Shown one piece after another: positions 23,453 through 34,412 of a stretch of 64,000 nucleotides of DNA. Source of the stretch: Trissonchulus latispiculum (Eukaryota; Nematoda; Enoplea; Enoplida; Ironidae); NCBI GenBank assembly GCA_030248195.1, contig JASAND010021524.1, positions 1 through 64,000 on the forward strand. The letters run 5' to 3'. The position numbers were made by a program, and so were the translations under genes. Positions within the stretch are counted from its first letter, which is position 1. Each line of letters begins with the position of its first letter. A model generated the notes under the pieces. It was not told where the DNA came from and searched no databases. It saw only the letters and a program-made list of their open reading frames with translations.

Positions 23453-24036
23453 ACTTACGATTCTTCAACCAAAGGAATCTCGTGACATCCCTGTCAACTT
23501 CTTGCAGTTCGATCTGAAGAAATGCCGTTTCTATATCACTGATGATTCCTACCGATCCTAGCCGAAAGCGTAGGAGCTGGTCACACAAATCATTCAGAAA
23601 AACCGGACCTCGATTAAGACAATCATTTAGGTTACGACTATCATTTCTGGTCTTCGCCGATGCATCATAAACTATGCTTACTTTGGTGGTAGTCTTAGCA
23701 GGTGTAACAGCGCGGGTACCCAACAACGCAGCGATGAGGAATATAGTAAACTTTGGAGGAACTGTGTTCTGTATTAACGACCTCAATGATCCCCAAGTTC
23801 AGTTGTTCTTGAAAAACACAATTGCATCTTTCTTTCAAACATTCATCGAATCCCAACCTGCGCAGGAGAGACTCCAATCTTCCGAAGGCAAGCTCGTGAC
23901 TGGACAACTTCACATCTACATCAATCCATGGCCAGCGAGCATAATATCTGCCGTTCAAAAACTGAATGGTAGAATGAGTGAAATTGCTCCAAGGCCTTAT
24001 CGTCATCTGATATAACAGGACATACCTTGATTCCAA
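23412..24036 (-). pseudogene. BEL/Pao reverse transcriptase fragment
   Basis: Two overlapping frames read in sequence on the minus strand. The upstream part (24036-23695) resembles the region before the polymerase core, ending near VVNTEHSSSKVYYIPH. The downstream part (23786-23412) has KVSIVYDASAKTRNDSRNLN, LCDQLLRFRLGSVGIISDIE, AFLQIEL and DRDVTRFLW, which are hallmark motifs of BEL/Pao polymerases. A frameshift lies between them. The sequence then runs into the 32-bp minisatellite, so the catalytic YxDD region, RNase H and integrase are missing. Non-functional relic. Confidence 0.88.
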
Positions 24037-24236
24037 CAGTGTCTAGATCCCATAAGCCACCATTTGGTCTTCAAGTGAGGTGACCAAAACAGGATCAATA
24101 GAGCACAATAAAGACACAAATGACGCATTGTGTGACGCTGCGCATACGTTCCAGTGGCTTGATTTTAGCAACACTAAACCGTCGTCTAGTTTCCATCTTT
24201 CCACTTCTACCAGATCGTAGTAGTAGTTGCTTCCAA

Positions 24237-24860
24237 TCAGATGTCAACACTTGTCGTTCCAGCGGATCCTAAGGTAATGTCAGCAAGCTGTAGTTCAGTG
24301 AGAATACTGTGTTTCTCAAGATTGACTGGTACTCGTTGGATCAGACAAGAAATCACAGGTATCAAATTCACGTAAATGGTCATTACGTCAGTATTCTTCA
24401 GCTTCAAGGCTACTTGAGCAAGAGGCAAATTCAACGTCTTCGTTGCTGTTGCACCGAAGGTGGCTACATGGATTGTTTCATAATCTTTCGGGTTCAACTT
24501 CAACCGTTTCTTTACATCTGCAATGATATGCAAAGATGTGTCAAATGAAACAGCAAATGACCTCAGCAACTGTGCCACTCGAACAGCCCAAAACGGATGT
24601 CCTTGTTGTCTGCATCAACACGTTTTGACTAGAGATCAAAAGCGCAGATTGTTTGTCTTCATTTGTCTTTGACCTTGGTTCCGGTTTCGAAGCCAAGTTA
24701 CTGGAAGAAAACCTTTTAGCACACAAGCTTCTATGATGGCTTCCTTTTACAATGGTAGCATGTCAGTGGTTTCGGACAGTCATTCGACAAGTATCCTTTT
24801 TTCAAACATCGATAGCACTGATTCTTCAGCTGAGCTTTCCTGCCAATCAAATCAGGAAAT
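24237..24860 (-). pseudogene. BEL/Pao gag zinc knuckle and protease region
   Basis: Near 24,790-24,840 the minus strand encodes CYRCLKKGYLSNDC, a knuckle of CX2CX4-X-X4C spacing in which Tyr replaces the usual His, followed by CYHC from a second knuckle. Downstream, 24578-24237 encodes a stretch with TKTLNLPLAQVALKLKN and similar, placed where BEL/Pao retropepsin lies, but I do not see an intact DSG/DTG triad. The frames are interrupted by stops and shifts. The order gag, knuckles, protease, RT on the minus strand agrees with the neighbouring fragments. Confidence 0.6.
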
Positions 24861-25024
24861 CTGCCTTCGTCTGAAAATACAGCTATTCACAAAAATACAC
24901 CTCTTTTGAGGCCTGGATTGGCTAAGCAGACTTTCTGCTGTACCGTGCTTATGATACTTCTCCTTCTTGACATTACTTGATGTACGATCACAAACTGATC
25001 CTCACTCACCCAATTCTCTAGCAG

Positions 25025-25959
25025 CTATCTCTTCTTTCGCATCTGACGGAGTGAACTCAACTCCCAGTCCTTGCATCTATTCTTCCGGTTCAGATCAACT
25101 CGAATGTGTTCCGGCAACTTCAAAAGAATCAGTGGAACAAAAGCTATTCCAAATCGGTAATCTGTAACACCCAATGCTTCCAATCCTCTGACATGCCTTT
25201 CGCTTTCATTGTAGACGAATTGCGACTTCGTTGTCATTGATTCGTAGGGCTGTAAACGGAACAACTCATCGAAGTGGGCAGAGATCACTATTTGTTCTCT
25301 ATCAAAGCTCTCTTTAATAGTTCCAGAGCCACTTGGTAGTTAGCATTGGTGACAGAAATTCCACTGATAGCTTGCTCAGCATCCTCGGTCAGCAGACGTC
25401 TCAAATAATTAAACTTGTCCACTGCACTCAAATTATCATTGTTGTGGATTGATATGGTTCAAAACTATCCCAGAACTCCCTGCATTTGAGAGGACTCCAG
25501 CATATTTGCCAACCGAAAGCTTCGGAAACTTCGCTGTCCTTTTCTCTGTGCGAGTTTCACTACTGGACGTGGAATCATTCAGGTTCACACGTCCACTTGG
25601 CTTGGTTCTCGAAGCCACTAGCCAAGAAGCCAATATTCGCCACTCGTGTCATCGACGCAGTGACCGCTTGACCTAAGATTTCTTGTAGCTGGGTGGCCTC
25701 TTCAATTTGAGATTCAAGCCTTCGTCTTCACATTAGTCAAAAATCTCTTATCGAGAACTGAAATCTTAGCTTTAATTTCCTTGGCATTTCCACCAGCATT
25801 CTTCAAAATATCAGGATCTGCTTCAAGATCCAGAGCTAACAAACTCTTTAACTCGGTCAAATATCTGGTTACATGCGCCTTTAAGGCACCATGCTGCTTG
25901 ATCAGTTTTATCTTTATCTTGCCGGCCATTGAGTTGGTCAGATACTGCACAAACTGCAA
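25025..25959 (-). pseudogene. BEL/Pao gag remnant
   Basis: Three pieces on the minus strand: 25959-25714 (a lysine-rich helical N-terminus, LIKQHGALKAHVTRYLTELK), 25633-25436 (serine/threonine-rich linker with LPKLSVGKYAGVLSNAG-like words) and 25288-25025 (HFDELFRLQPYES...LEALGVTDYRFGIAFVPLIL). These match the architecture of BEL/Pao Gag. Frame shifts separate the pieces. LTRs were not identified; the 5' side would lie beyond 26,000. Confidence 0.7.
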
Positions 25960-25999
25960 TAGCCTAACTCAAAGCTCTTTATTGCAAAAACTGCAATAA

Positions 26000-27950
26000 A
26001 CTCAAAACTCTCTGTTTTGGCCTGTAATACTTAGAGACAAATCAATTCCAGAACACTCCTTTTATATACTACTACTGTAGCTCGGTTTGTTTTTGGGACC
26101 ATGTTGTGAAAAGAGCTAACTCTTAATCACAAATAAAACCGAAATCCAAATTAATTTAATATAGGACAAAAATAAGCAGAACTATAATTGGCTAAGAACA
26201 ACAACACGTTAAGTCAGATATACATAATCTCAGACAGTCAGACAGTAAACAATGAACGAAGAAAGAAAAGTTAATTTGTATATTACAGTTTTCCAACCAG
26301 GAAGTTTCTACAAGTTACATTGCTTAGCAATGGGCTGCTAATCTTCGCGCTGGTCGCGACAATTAGTGGACTAATTGAGTCATTGTTTTGGAACCAGTTC
26401 AGAGAATTCGGAAGGTACATTGGAAACTGGAACTTAATGATCGAGAATTTGAGGCAGACACATTGTTGGCACGAACCTGATCATTTGTTGGTTGAACCAA
26501 TAGAAGCTAATTTGTTCAAAGAACTTAACAAAAACACTATTTGTGTACATTTTGCTGGCCCTATCAAGAATGCATCCAAAAATGTCTCAAATTATCGTCT
26601 GCATCCTTTGCTGTTTGAGAGTGTCGCTCCCACCATGGCTCTGGCTTAGATTCTCCTGGCCAGAAAATAGTTGAGCTGAAAAGAAGATTCTTGAAGATCC
26701 TAATCACTTGCAGACTATTAATCTTGCGAACCTATATATATATATATAAGGCATCTCCTGGAAATCCCCCAATTCTTAGACCGACCGCTGTTGTTTTGTA
26801 CTCTCCACCGTCCGATAGCCGCCGTAGGTGTGGGACTCTTTGCAGACATATGCAGGAAAGGAATTTCTTGGGGGGGGGTGAACCGGCGTCCGAAGGCCGC
26901 TGGAAAATCGGATATTTCCGTTTTTTTGCCCAACAAACCGAAAAAATCCGGATTCCGGTGGGTGGTGAGGGACCCTCTGGGGGGGGGGGTTAGGTCCAGG
27001 TCTGGGGGGATGAAAGCCCCCCAAATCCCCAAACTCCCCAAGCACATGTATGCTCCTTTGGAGTATTTAATACAGATCTGAGCCCGCTCACACACTCCCG
27101 GAATAGAATTGTGTATATCATTTAAACTTAACCAATTACCAGTAAATTGCGTAACATTGTTTATTAGTTTGATTTGTAGTAGACGGATAAGGTGCCTAAT
27201 TTATATGCACACTTACACACGTACGCAGAATGACCGTACCCTGTAATTGCTGCCTGAAGAAGAGGAACCCAATGTTAGCTCTGAGAAAGAAATAAGCTCT
27301 GTTAGTATTACCAAGGAAAAAGGAAGGAAGAAGGGATGAATATCGTAAAGAGTTAATTAACTATTCTTCCCAAAACATCGGTCAGTTTTAATATTAACAC
27401 AAAAGAAGAGTTGGCAACCCTTGTACCCTGTACATTTACTGTAAACTTTATTACACTCATTTGTCAATATTCTTATTAATTATTTAAATTTAAATTCGAT
27501 TTGTTCATCTACAAGTCTATCAGTTAAATATCATCGGTTAGCTAATAAATTATCTAGTGCCCAACTGGTCTAGATAGGGAAAACCTTGCTGAGCTAGATA
27601 ATGTTGCGATCTAATTGCTGAGAAGAATCCGGTTGCGATTCAAGTGCTGAATTAGATCCTGTTGCGATCTCCTTGCTGAATTAGATCCTGTTGGGATTAA
27701 TCCCAATCCAACCAAAACGAACTCACAGTGATACCCCTCAGGTCGGCTATAGAGATTTCTGATTTTAGACACATCACCTTTCGGAAATTGGTATTTAAAT
27801 CTACTACATATCCTCTGGTAGACGTGCTGACCTTCCGTGCAATTTCGTGAGATAACCCCACAGGATCAAAGGAATAGAAAGGCCGATGAATTTAGTCTTA
27901 CTCTTCTCACTCACTTCATTACATGTCGTCATTTTCCAATTGCTATCCCG
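26000..27950. other. No confident gene; possible BEL 5' flank and G-run block
   Basis: 26320-26649 (+) is an open frame of about 109 codons with a hydrophobic start but no motif I recognise. 26,860-27,020 contains several G runs of 7-10 flanked by sequence similar to the G-rich blocks in 1-16 kb. A TA microsatellite lies at 26,732-26,749. At 27,585-27,690 there are two to three imperfect repeats of GCTGAATTAGATCCTGTTG. Confidence 0.45.
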
Positions 27951-27954
27951 TAAG

Positions 27955-28462
27955 CTGTTGTAATAAAAAATGTAGTTTTTGCAAAAACACGAGGAATGTT
28001 CTCCCGTAACCGTAATTGTGGAGAATTTAGTGAATAAGCTAGAGGGTTGAAACTTAGCAGTTGTGTTCTACTCAAAAATTCCCTTTTATTAGTTGCCTCA
28101 ATTGCTGTTTTCTAGCTATAGTGGCCACTTCACAAAGATGAGAAAGTAGGCGAAATTCAGGTTGCGCGTACAATTGAGCTAATTTCCCCACAAAGAAGAG
28201 AGATATCATAATAATTAAGAAAGGGCCCTCAGCTATTAGAGGTATCAAATGACATAACCGATGCCACTCAAAGGCACTTTAGTTTGTCTGCAAAAATTCC
28301 GAATGCTCTACTTCTTCTAAAATTTAGTAAAACAAAACTAGGAAATCAAAATTGGTTTTAATATGGTATGCTATTAAATGAAAAAATATTAAACTACATT
28401 TTGATATAAAAGGGCTTCCTTAAATTGCAAGCAAAATTGATGTCTCCAAACGGTATCACCAA
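27955..28462. mobile_element. Decayed relative of the 981-bp TTAA element (inverted, truncated)
   Basis: Read in reverse, this segment follows the first half of the element at 5199-6179. Shared stretches include ATTTTGATATAAAAG, ATTGCTGTTTTCTAGC and TTTTTGCAAAAAC, and it ends CCAAACGGTATCACC, a degenerate copy of the terminal repeat. The other half is absent. Divergence is much higher than between the two full-length copies, so the family has been active over a long period. Confidence 0.75.
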
Positions 28463-29442
28463 CTATCCTGACTTGTCTATTTGCGCTAGAATCGTTAAGG
28501 GAGATATATATATGTACTGATTGTTTTGCTTGCTTTAGTTTTACCATTGCAATGGATGCGTTTGATAACTAACTGATGCTGTCAATCTTCTCTGTTTTAT
28601 TCGGCATTTGATTGCATACCATGCTATTGCTATCGTGTACTCTTGCTATCGTGCAGTATTTTATGGTTTTTCACTTTTTGACTGGATACATGTTTCCGTC
28701 TACGGCACAGTCGTTTCATCTACTACAACAAACAGCCCCGTACATTCCTATTTATCAAATTTTGTGCTCTGATAGATGGTTACTTTATTTTTAACTCTTT
28801 TGAACTCTGTTTCGGTGGCAATAGGTACATACTATATAATTGCCTTCTTCTTTTCAGTTAATGGCCTGAGACAAACCAAATTGGAGCATCTTTTGATAAC
28901 TTCACATGGATTAACCAGGTGTAGAAAAGAGCTACTATATGAAGGACTATATATACAATGAATAGTTTGACAGACGTGAATAATTGTTACTTGTCCTGAT
29001 CCAGTATAAATAAGTAAAAAGTATAAACCATAACAACATAAGTGCTGAAACATGTATTATTAATTTTACCTTATTGTTGGGCATAGTTAAAACGTCATAC
29101 TGGCACATTTGTTATTTGCTGCATCTCCTGTCAGAATAGATCTAGTAATGGTATGTTTTTAGTAACTGTATTCCTAGTTGTATTAATGCTATATTTAAAC
29201 ACGCCATAGCTAATAAATAGCAGCTTTAGCCGCTAGCGTAGTAATAGTTTTTAAGTTTAAAAATGGTATTAATGTGTTAGCTTCACATAAAAGGTGTCCA
29301 AAATTCTTGGAGCATACAACGTCGGCGCACAGCACGCGGAACAAAAATATGCTTGCTGGTCATGTTTTAAAGGTATGTCTTGTCATAAGGTATTGTCCGT
29401 TTGCTTGTTTGTTTACAGAAAAGATTTTGATAAACTGTAAGG

Positions 29443-29623
29443 ATGAAGATTCTGCAACGCACAAGCGGAATGAACGACTTCGCTGAAATTACAACAATAC
29501 ATGGAATAAGAGTTCTGGCAGAGACAAAGTCTATTGTTCTAAAATTTATTTGGTCATGCTGTCTGCTTGCTTCACTCTCATTTTTTGTGTACGAAGTTTA
29601 CAACATTATATCCGAATATTTAA
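29443..29623 (+). CDS. DEG/ENaC-family sodium channel, exon 1
   Basis: The frame from ATG at 29443 encodes a short cytoplasmic N-terminus with FAEITTIHGIRVLAE. This matches the conserved His-Gly gating motif region of DEG/ENaC channels (usually F-x-E-x-T-x-x-H-G). A hydrophobic segment (about residues 30-56, VLKFIWSCCLLASLSFFVYEVY) fits TM1. A GTAAGA donor at 29624 ends the exon in phase 1, which fits the next exon exactly. These are trimeric, amiloride-sensitive-type cation channels of the plasma membrane. The start could be extended upstream, but this ATG is well placed. Partial gene. Confidence 0.8.
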
Positions 29624-30069
29624 GTAAGATGCTTTGTTGTGAGCAAGATTATATAGTTGATGTCAGACCTTGCATTACCTCCGTAATTGTCATGTCTTAG
29701 TATGACTATTCTGATATTTTTCATAAGCACTCAACCTGCCTTCTAGTCCCGGTCATAAACAGCCTTTTTCGCGAAAGCGACGGCGAATAACCTTCGCGAA
29801 TCAACGAATGCAGTTTACATCACTTTCGAGAAGATCCGCTTGAATTTTCACTCTCACGTCTTCTTTCGCAACAGGACGTTATTAATCACCGGCCAAATGC
29901 TTAAGCGTAAACCTGTACAACGGTCAGTCTAATGTCTACCTAAGATTTTACTACTTCGGTAAAATGGACCAGCAAGTGTGCCTGCTTGCTGATTCACTAA
30001 GTAAATTACTATTTTGTACTATTAATTTCATTTTCACTTTATCTGTTATCTGCACGCTTTAAACTTCAG

Positions 30070-30326
30070 GTCTACCAACTGCTACTTCAGTTTCTACTAT
30101 GAGACTGGAGGAGTTTCCCAGCATAAGATTTTGCCCGGCCAATTGGATAGATCCAATCAAATTAGAAGAAGTCGATCTTTTGCCAAAAAACAATTCTGAC
30201 AAGACGGAGGAACGAATCATGATTTCATACATTCTTTCCCATATGATTCAGGAGTGGCGTCCAAACCCATCCATAGCTCAGTTATCTGACGGGAAAAGGA
30301 AGCATTTGCACAAAAGAATTGTAAAT
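30070..30326 (+). CDS. DEG/ENaC-family sodium channel, exon 2
   Basis: An AG acceptor at 30068-30069 follows a pyrimidine-rich tract, and the exon opens in phase 1, continuing the frame of exon 1. It encodes TSVSTMRLEEFPSIRFCPAN, matching the family's post-TM1 signature (FPAVTICN in many members), which begins the extracellular finger/palm domain. A GTAAGT donor at 30327 closes the exon in phase 0. The extracellular cysteine-rich part, TM2 and selectivity filter are not in these exons. The following intron holds the Ty3/gypsy element beginning at 30680. Confidence 0.82.
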
Positions 30327-30679
30327 GTAAGTAACATCAAGGTAACATACAGGTTTTGACTTCTTCTTTAGATCATATGAAGTAAAGAGTAGACCCACAT
30401 GCAGATATTAGCTGGAAGTGTGTACAAAAAATCAAATCCTTATCCTCTATCTGTGGGGGTAGTCTTCTGGGGCCAGTTTTATTAAAACCGTTTCAAGTTA
30501 TCGAGTAATCGGTATTCGACGCCAACAATGTCTTTTTTGTTAAAAATTATGTGTATGTAAATGTATCTACGGCAATATTATGGTGATTTATGTTGACAAT
30601 TGTATCAATTATGAAAGCAGGAATTTCTCGAGTAGGTGTCAAGTTGGCGAAAATCTTTTGTTGGAAATTGACTAGAGAG

Positions 30680-31922
30680 TGTAACGGGGCTGGCCGGGTT
30701 CTACTGTCCTCAATCACTGACGTGCCGCTAGTTTATATAACAGAGCTCCAGCTTAAGATACGTTTAATAGCAGTCTGAGCTCACGTAGGGCAGCTACAAG
30801 ATATCCCACCCCAGATGGGAAGGCCCGGACCCTCGACTTTCTAGAGCTTTTTCCGGGGGAGCCCATTCCCTTAACCTCCCACAGCATTTTCTAGGAGAAG
30901 AATATAAAATGTGAGCACATGATGTGTTTTAACCCACAAATACTGTACTGTTTTCGCTGCACTAGTCACTTCACTACAACCAACTAAGTAATAGAAATTG
31001 CAATTTCACAGAAGGCTAGTTTCAAGGTCATACTGGACATTAGAGACCTTCACGGGCCTGAATTTTCAGGCCCGGCCCGGCCCGGCCCGTAAAAATTTCA
31101 CCTCGGCCCGGCGCGGCCCGGCCCGTTTGAAAAATTTTCGACCTCGGCCTGGCCCGGCCCGGCCCGCTCCAACTTAGGCCCGGGCCGGCCCGGCCCGTAA
31201 GCTCAAACGTTAGGCCTGGCCCGGCCCGGACCCGTTTTTGCTATTTTTTTGCCGTTAGCCAAATAAAAATAAGGGTTTAAAATGCATAGAATTTTATTCC
31301 TCATCGCAGATACCATTTTTAAACGATTTCTCGTTGCTCATGTTTATTTTGAGCGATTAAGAACAGTCAGCGGTTCAGCTTAGGAAAGAATTCACTGACT
31401 GACCAGTTTTGTTGATTCAAATATACCTTGCAATTCATTAGGAAGAAGGTATACTCTCCCAATATTACAAATAAATGATATAAATAACTTAGTTTCAGAT
31501 ACTAATGTACAAATTCTAGCTACAGATTACGTTACATAAACGTAAATGAGATAAGTGCATTCACCAGTAACTCTGAAAGAGAAAGGAAATCAAATTAAGA
31601 TTGAAATAAAGTAGCAATGATTATTCAAAATTATATTTGGAAAAGAATAAAATTTCCAATATAACCTGCTGAAACAAGAAACAAGACAAAACCTTCTAAT
31701 GAAAATACCAGGCCCGGCCAGAAGCCCGACCCGTTCCAGTACTCGGCCCGGCCCGGCCCGGCCAGCACCCAAATTTTTCCTACCTCGGCCAGGCCCGGCC
31801 CGGCCCGGTCCGACCCGTTTCACTTTAGGCCCGGCCCGGCCCGCGGGCCGGGCCGGGCCGGGCTTACGGGCCTGAGTGAAGGTCTCTACTGGACATTCTA
31901 GTCAGGGCCAACTCTTGAATTC
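30680..31922 (-). mobile_element. 3' LTR of Ty3/gypsy element 1 (interrupted)
   Basis: Sequence from TGTAACGGGG (30680) to about 31922 matches 40359-40775, apart from an 846-bp insertion and its 10-bp duplication, and a deletion of about 22 bp. Shared words include GACGTGCCGCTAGTTTATAT and TTTTTCCGGGGGAGCCCATT. Since all genes of the element are on the minus strand, this is its 3' LTR. The inner boundary (near 31922) is uncertain because the two copies diverge after CTCTTGAATTC. No flanking duplication could be assigned. Confidence 0.88.
31042..31887. mobile_element. GGCCCGGCCCGG-rich DNA element with 10-bp duplication
   Basis: AGAGACCTTCAC at 31042 and GTGAAGGTCTCT at 31876-31887 form a 12-bp perfect terminal inverted repeat. 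ACTGGACATT is duplicated immediately outside (31032-31041 and 31888-31897). The homologous LTR at 40,736-40,745 has a single copy, proving an insertion. Both ends are packed with GGCCCGGCCC repeats in opposite orientation, around an AT-rich core. A 10-bp duplication is most like Mutator-type (9-10 bp) transposition, less like hAT (8 bp). No transposase. Confidence 0.93.
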
Positions 31923-32154
31923 CCTATCTCTAGGCTTTCAACACCTTGCAGTATCGCTTTCAAAACGTTGTATCCACTGTAATGTTTACTTAGTGCTGTA
32001 TAGTCAGCAGAGTATATAGCACAGTAGTCACACAGCTCACTCCCCCATCTTAGCCCGTTGTTGGTACTGTAACAGAATTTTGAAAATCGTGCAATTATTT
32101 AGGAAAATGCTATGTTTTAAAAAACAAGGGAATTATATAACATATTCTTTCTTG

Positions 32155-32590
32155 TTAATATTTCGAGACACTTAAACTTACGAGAATTTCAACTTTCGAG
32201 TCTTTTTAATGTTTCGAGACATTATCTGCACATTTGGAGACAATATTTCGAGACTTTTAACTATCATATTTTGAGTCGTTTTTCATGTTTCGAGACTTTC
32301 CGAAAATCATGATTTGAAATGTCCCGAAATATACTCAAATGTCTCGAAACATTTTCATAAGTTTCGAAACAGATTTAGAAGTCTCGAAATATTTTACGAA
32401 GTCTCGAAATACTTTACGAAGTCTCAAAACACGTTTTGGTAAAGTCTCAAATGTAAAGTAAAGTATTTTTGTATTTTTGTTAAGTAAACACAAATTTTAA
32501 AATGTCTCAAAAGACTTTCAAAAAGTCTCGAAAGTTGAAAATCTTTCGAGACAAAAAGTCTCGAAAGTAGAAAAATATTTCGAGACAAAT
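32155..32590. repeat. Convergent array of TTTCGAGAC / GTCTCGAAA
   Basis: About seven TTTCGAGAC-like words lie in the left half (32,155-32,300) and about ten GTCTCGAAA-like words in the right half (32,340-32,550), ending in alternating forward and reverse copies. The arrangement makes the region self-complementary in many registers. It lies between the 3' LTR and the integrase stop of the retroelement, in non-coding sequence. Confidence 0.75.
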
Positions 32591-32812
32591 CACAACTTTC
32601 CGGAAACTTTCTACACTCGCGGTGGAGTTAAAGCTGACATACCCATTAGTTCGTCAGTGGCACTATCTTAAGCTTAGTTAAAAATATTTTAAGCAGGCCA
32701 AAAACAAAAAATCTGGCACAATAGCACAATCAGCTTCTCCTACTATTACTTAGACAGAAGGTGATTGCACTATAAAACTGGCCTCCACCACTGGTTTACT
32801 ATTAATAAACGA

Positions 32813-33586
32813 TTACACTTCCGGGCTAGGAGTACTTCTTTCGTCGTGAGTTGAAAGGTCAGCGCCAAGTTGGACCTGCAGGGGTTGCACATGCAGAACT
32901 GGGACGAGCAAGACTTTGTTTTTATGGACAACTAGTTCAGGACTATTAGGTTCATACGTGTTACGGATAACAACGTCAGGATCACGGACCTGAGTGATTC
33001 GGTAAATAAAATCCCATTTCGAAAGCAACTTAGAAGCTCCGAACGGACGACTACGAACCTTATCGCCAACCCTAAGGACCTGTGGACGAGCTCTTCGATC
33101 GTACGCGCTAGAATATCTATTTTGGGCACTGAGAATGTTTTCTTTGGCCAGGTCCCACGCAGTTTGAAGAGTGCTCGTTAAGGTAACTAAATAGTTGTCG
33201 GTATCTTGGTACTGGGCATCACCTTCGATGTAGTGATCTGTGGGTAAACGGGGGTCGCGGCCAAAAAGGAGAAAGTGGGGACTTTCCCTGGTCGATTCAT
33301 GAACTGAAGAGCGATACGCGAACAGACAAGGATTCAGATATTGTTCCCATTCTTCATCGTAGTCAACCAGTTTGGCGAGCATATCGCAAAGAGTGCGATT
33401 AACCCGTTCGGTAAGGCCGTTGCACTGCGGATGATGGGATGTGGTATATACTTTCCGGATGCGCATTACTTCGCACAGTTTCTGGACTAACTCTGCTCTA
33501 AAACAAGGACCGTTGTCTGATAACAACTCAGATGGAGCTCCATACCTGCACACAATTTGCTCAAACAGAACTGTGGCTACAGTCAT
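32813..33586 (-). CDS. Ty3/gypsy element 1 integrase, C-terminal part
   Basis: The 257-codon frame contains SDNGPCF (second catalytic Asp, residue 24) and HHPQCNGLTERVNRTL (catalytic Glu, residue 60). The 35-residue spacing is that of the D,D35E integrase core. It continues with LFAYRSSVHESTRESPHFLL and a C-terminal segment (about residues 165-230) ending in a hydrophilic tail. The protein would insert retroelement cDNA in the nucleus. The first Asp and HHCC domain lie upstream in other frames, so this copy is broken. Its first codon is internal, not a real start. Confidence 0.93.
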   Translation of the reverse strand: MTVATVLFEQIVCRYGAPSELLSDNGPCFRAELVQKLCEVMRIRKVYTTSHHPQCNGLTERVNRTLCDMLAKLVDYDEEWEQYLNPCLFAYRSSVHESTRESPHFLLFGRDPRLPTDHYIEGDAQYQDTDNYLVTLTSTLQTAWDLAKENILSAQNRYSSAYDRRARPQVLRVGDKVRSRPFGASKLLSKWDFIYRITQVRDPDVVIRNTYEPNSPELVVHKNKVLLVPVLHVQPLQVQLGADLSTHDERSTPSPEV

Positions 33587-33615
33587 CGCTGTCTGGTCGG
33601 GAATGGCGTACGCCT

Positions 33616-34412
33616 CTACCCATTTGGTAAAGTAGTCTGTGAATACGACGATGTATCGGTTGCCATGAGGTGAAACCGGCAGAGGGCCTTCGATATCGGT
33701 ACCTTCCAGGTGGAAAGGTGCAACAACTGGTATGGGATGTAGGAATTCCCTAAATGGTGGATTAGGTTATGTCCGACGCGCGCACTCAGGACAATTTCTA
33801 CACCAGCGCTTGGCAAACGTACGCATGCCTGGCCAGTAATAACGCATCTGAAGATGCCTGTACGTGTGAGAAAATCGAAGGTGTGCAGCCAAAGCGCTGT
33901 CATGTACTTCCTTCATTATCAATCTGCTATACGCAGATAGGACAGCGAGCTGCTCCCAATAGTCATCGGATCTCCTTCCGTGGAAAATTGGCGGTACAGA
34001 ATGTTATTGCGAAGAAAGTAAAGCGGAGCTTCAACAGCTACTTTCTTTGCTGATTTAGGATCGTCGAGAAGCTGTTGCGTTGTTAGGTATACATAAATGT
34101 CAGCAAAGTCTGGGTCACGACGTTGAGATGACGCAAGATTTGCATAGATGGCTATTGCTACTACTGGATTACTCGATAAGGCATCCGCATTCTGGTGCTT
34201 CTTTCCACCTTGGTGAACAATCTCAAAGGTATAGACCGATAATTTCAAGGCCCATCGTCTAAGCCGTTCCGACTCATGCTCCTTTTGTAGCAGCCATTTA
34301 AGAGCACTATGACCCGTAACAACTGTGGATTTAATGCCATAAATCTAATGATGTAGCGTTTTGACAGCCCAAACTACTGCAAGTACTTCTAATTCCGTAA
34401 TTAGATAATTTT
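33616..34412 (-). pseudogene. Ty3/gypsy element 1 RNase H end and integrase N-terminal region
   Basis: 34248-33919 encodes VYTFEIVHQGGKKHQNADAL, the signature at the end of the Ty3/gypsy RNase H/connection. 33903-33616 carries the region where the integrase HHCC finger and first Asp should be, but it is distributed over more than one frame. Stops and shifts also occur between 34412 and 34250. These breaks separate the RT frame from the integrase frame, so this copy cannot make a full Pol. Confidence 0.8.

Noticed and set aside
26320..26649. Host membrane protein gene
   Set aside because: Open for about 109 codons with a hydrophobic start, but it begins at a non-ATG codon, has no motif and no splice partners.
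28612..28794. Small hydrophobic protein
   Set aside because: AT-rich frame, no motif, no exon partner; likely chance.
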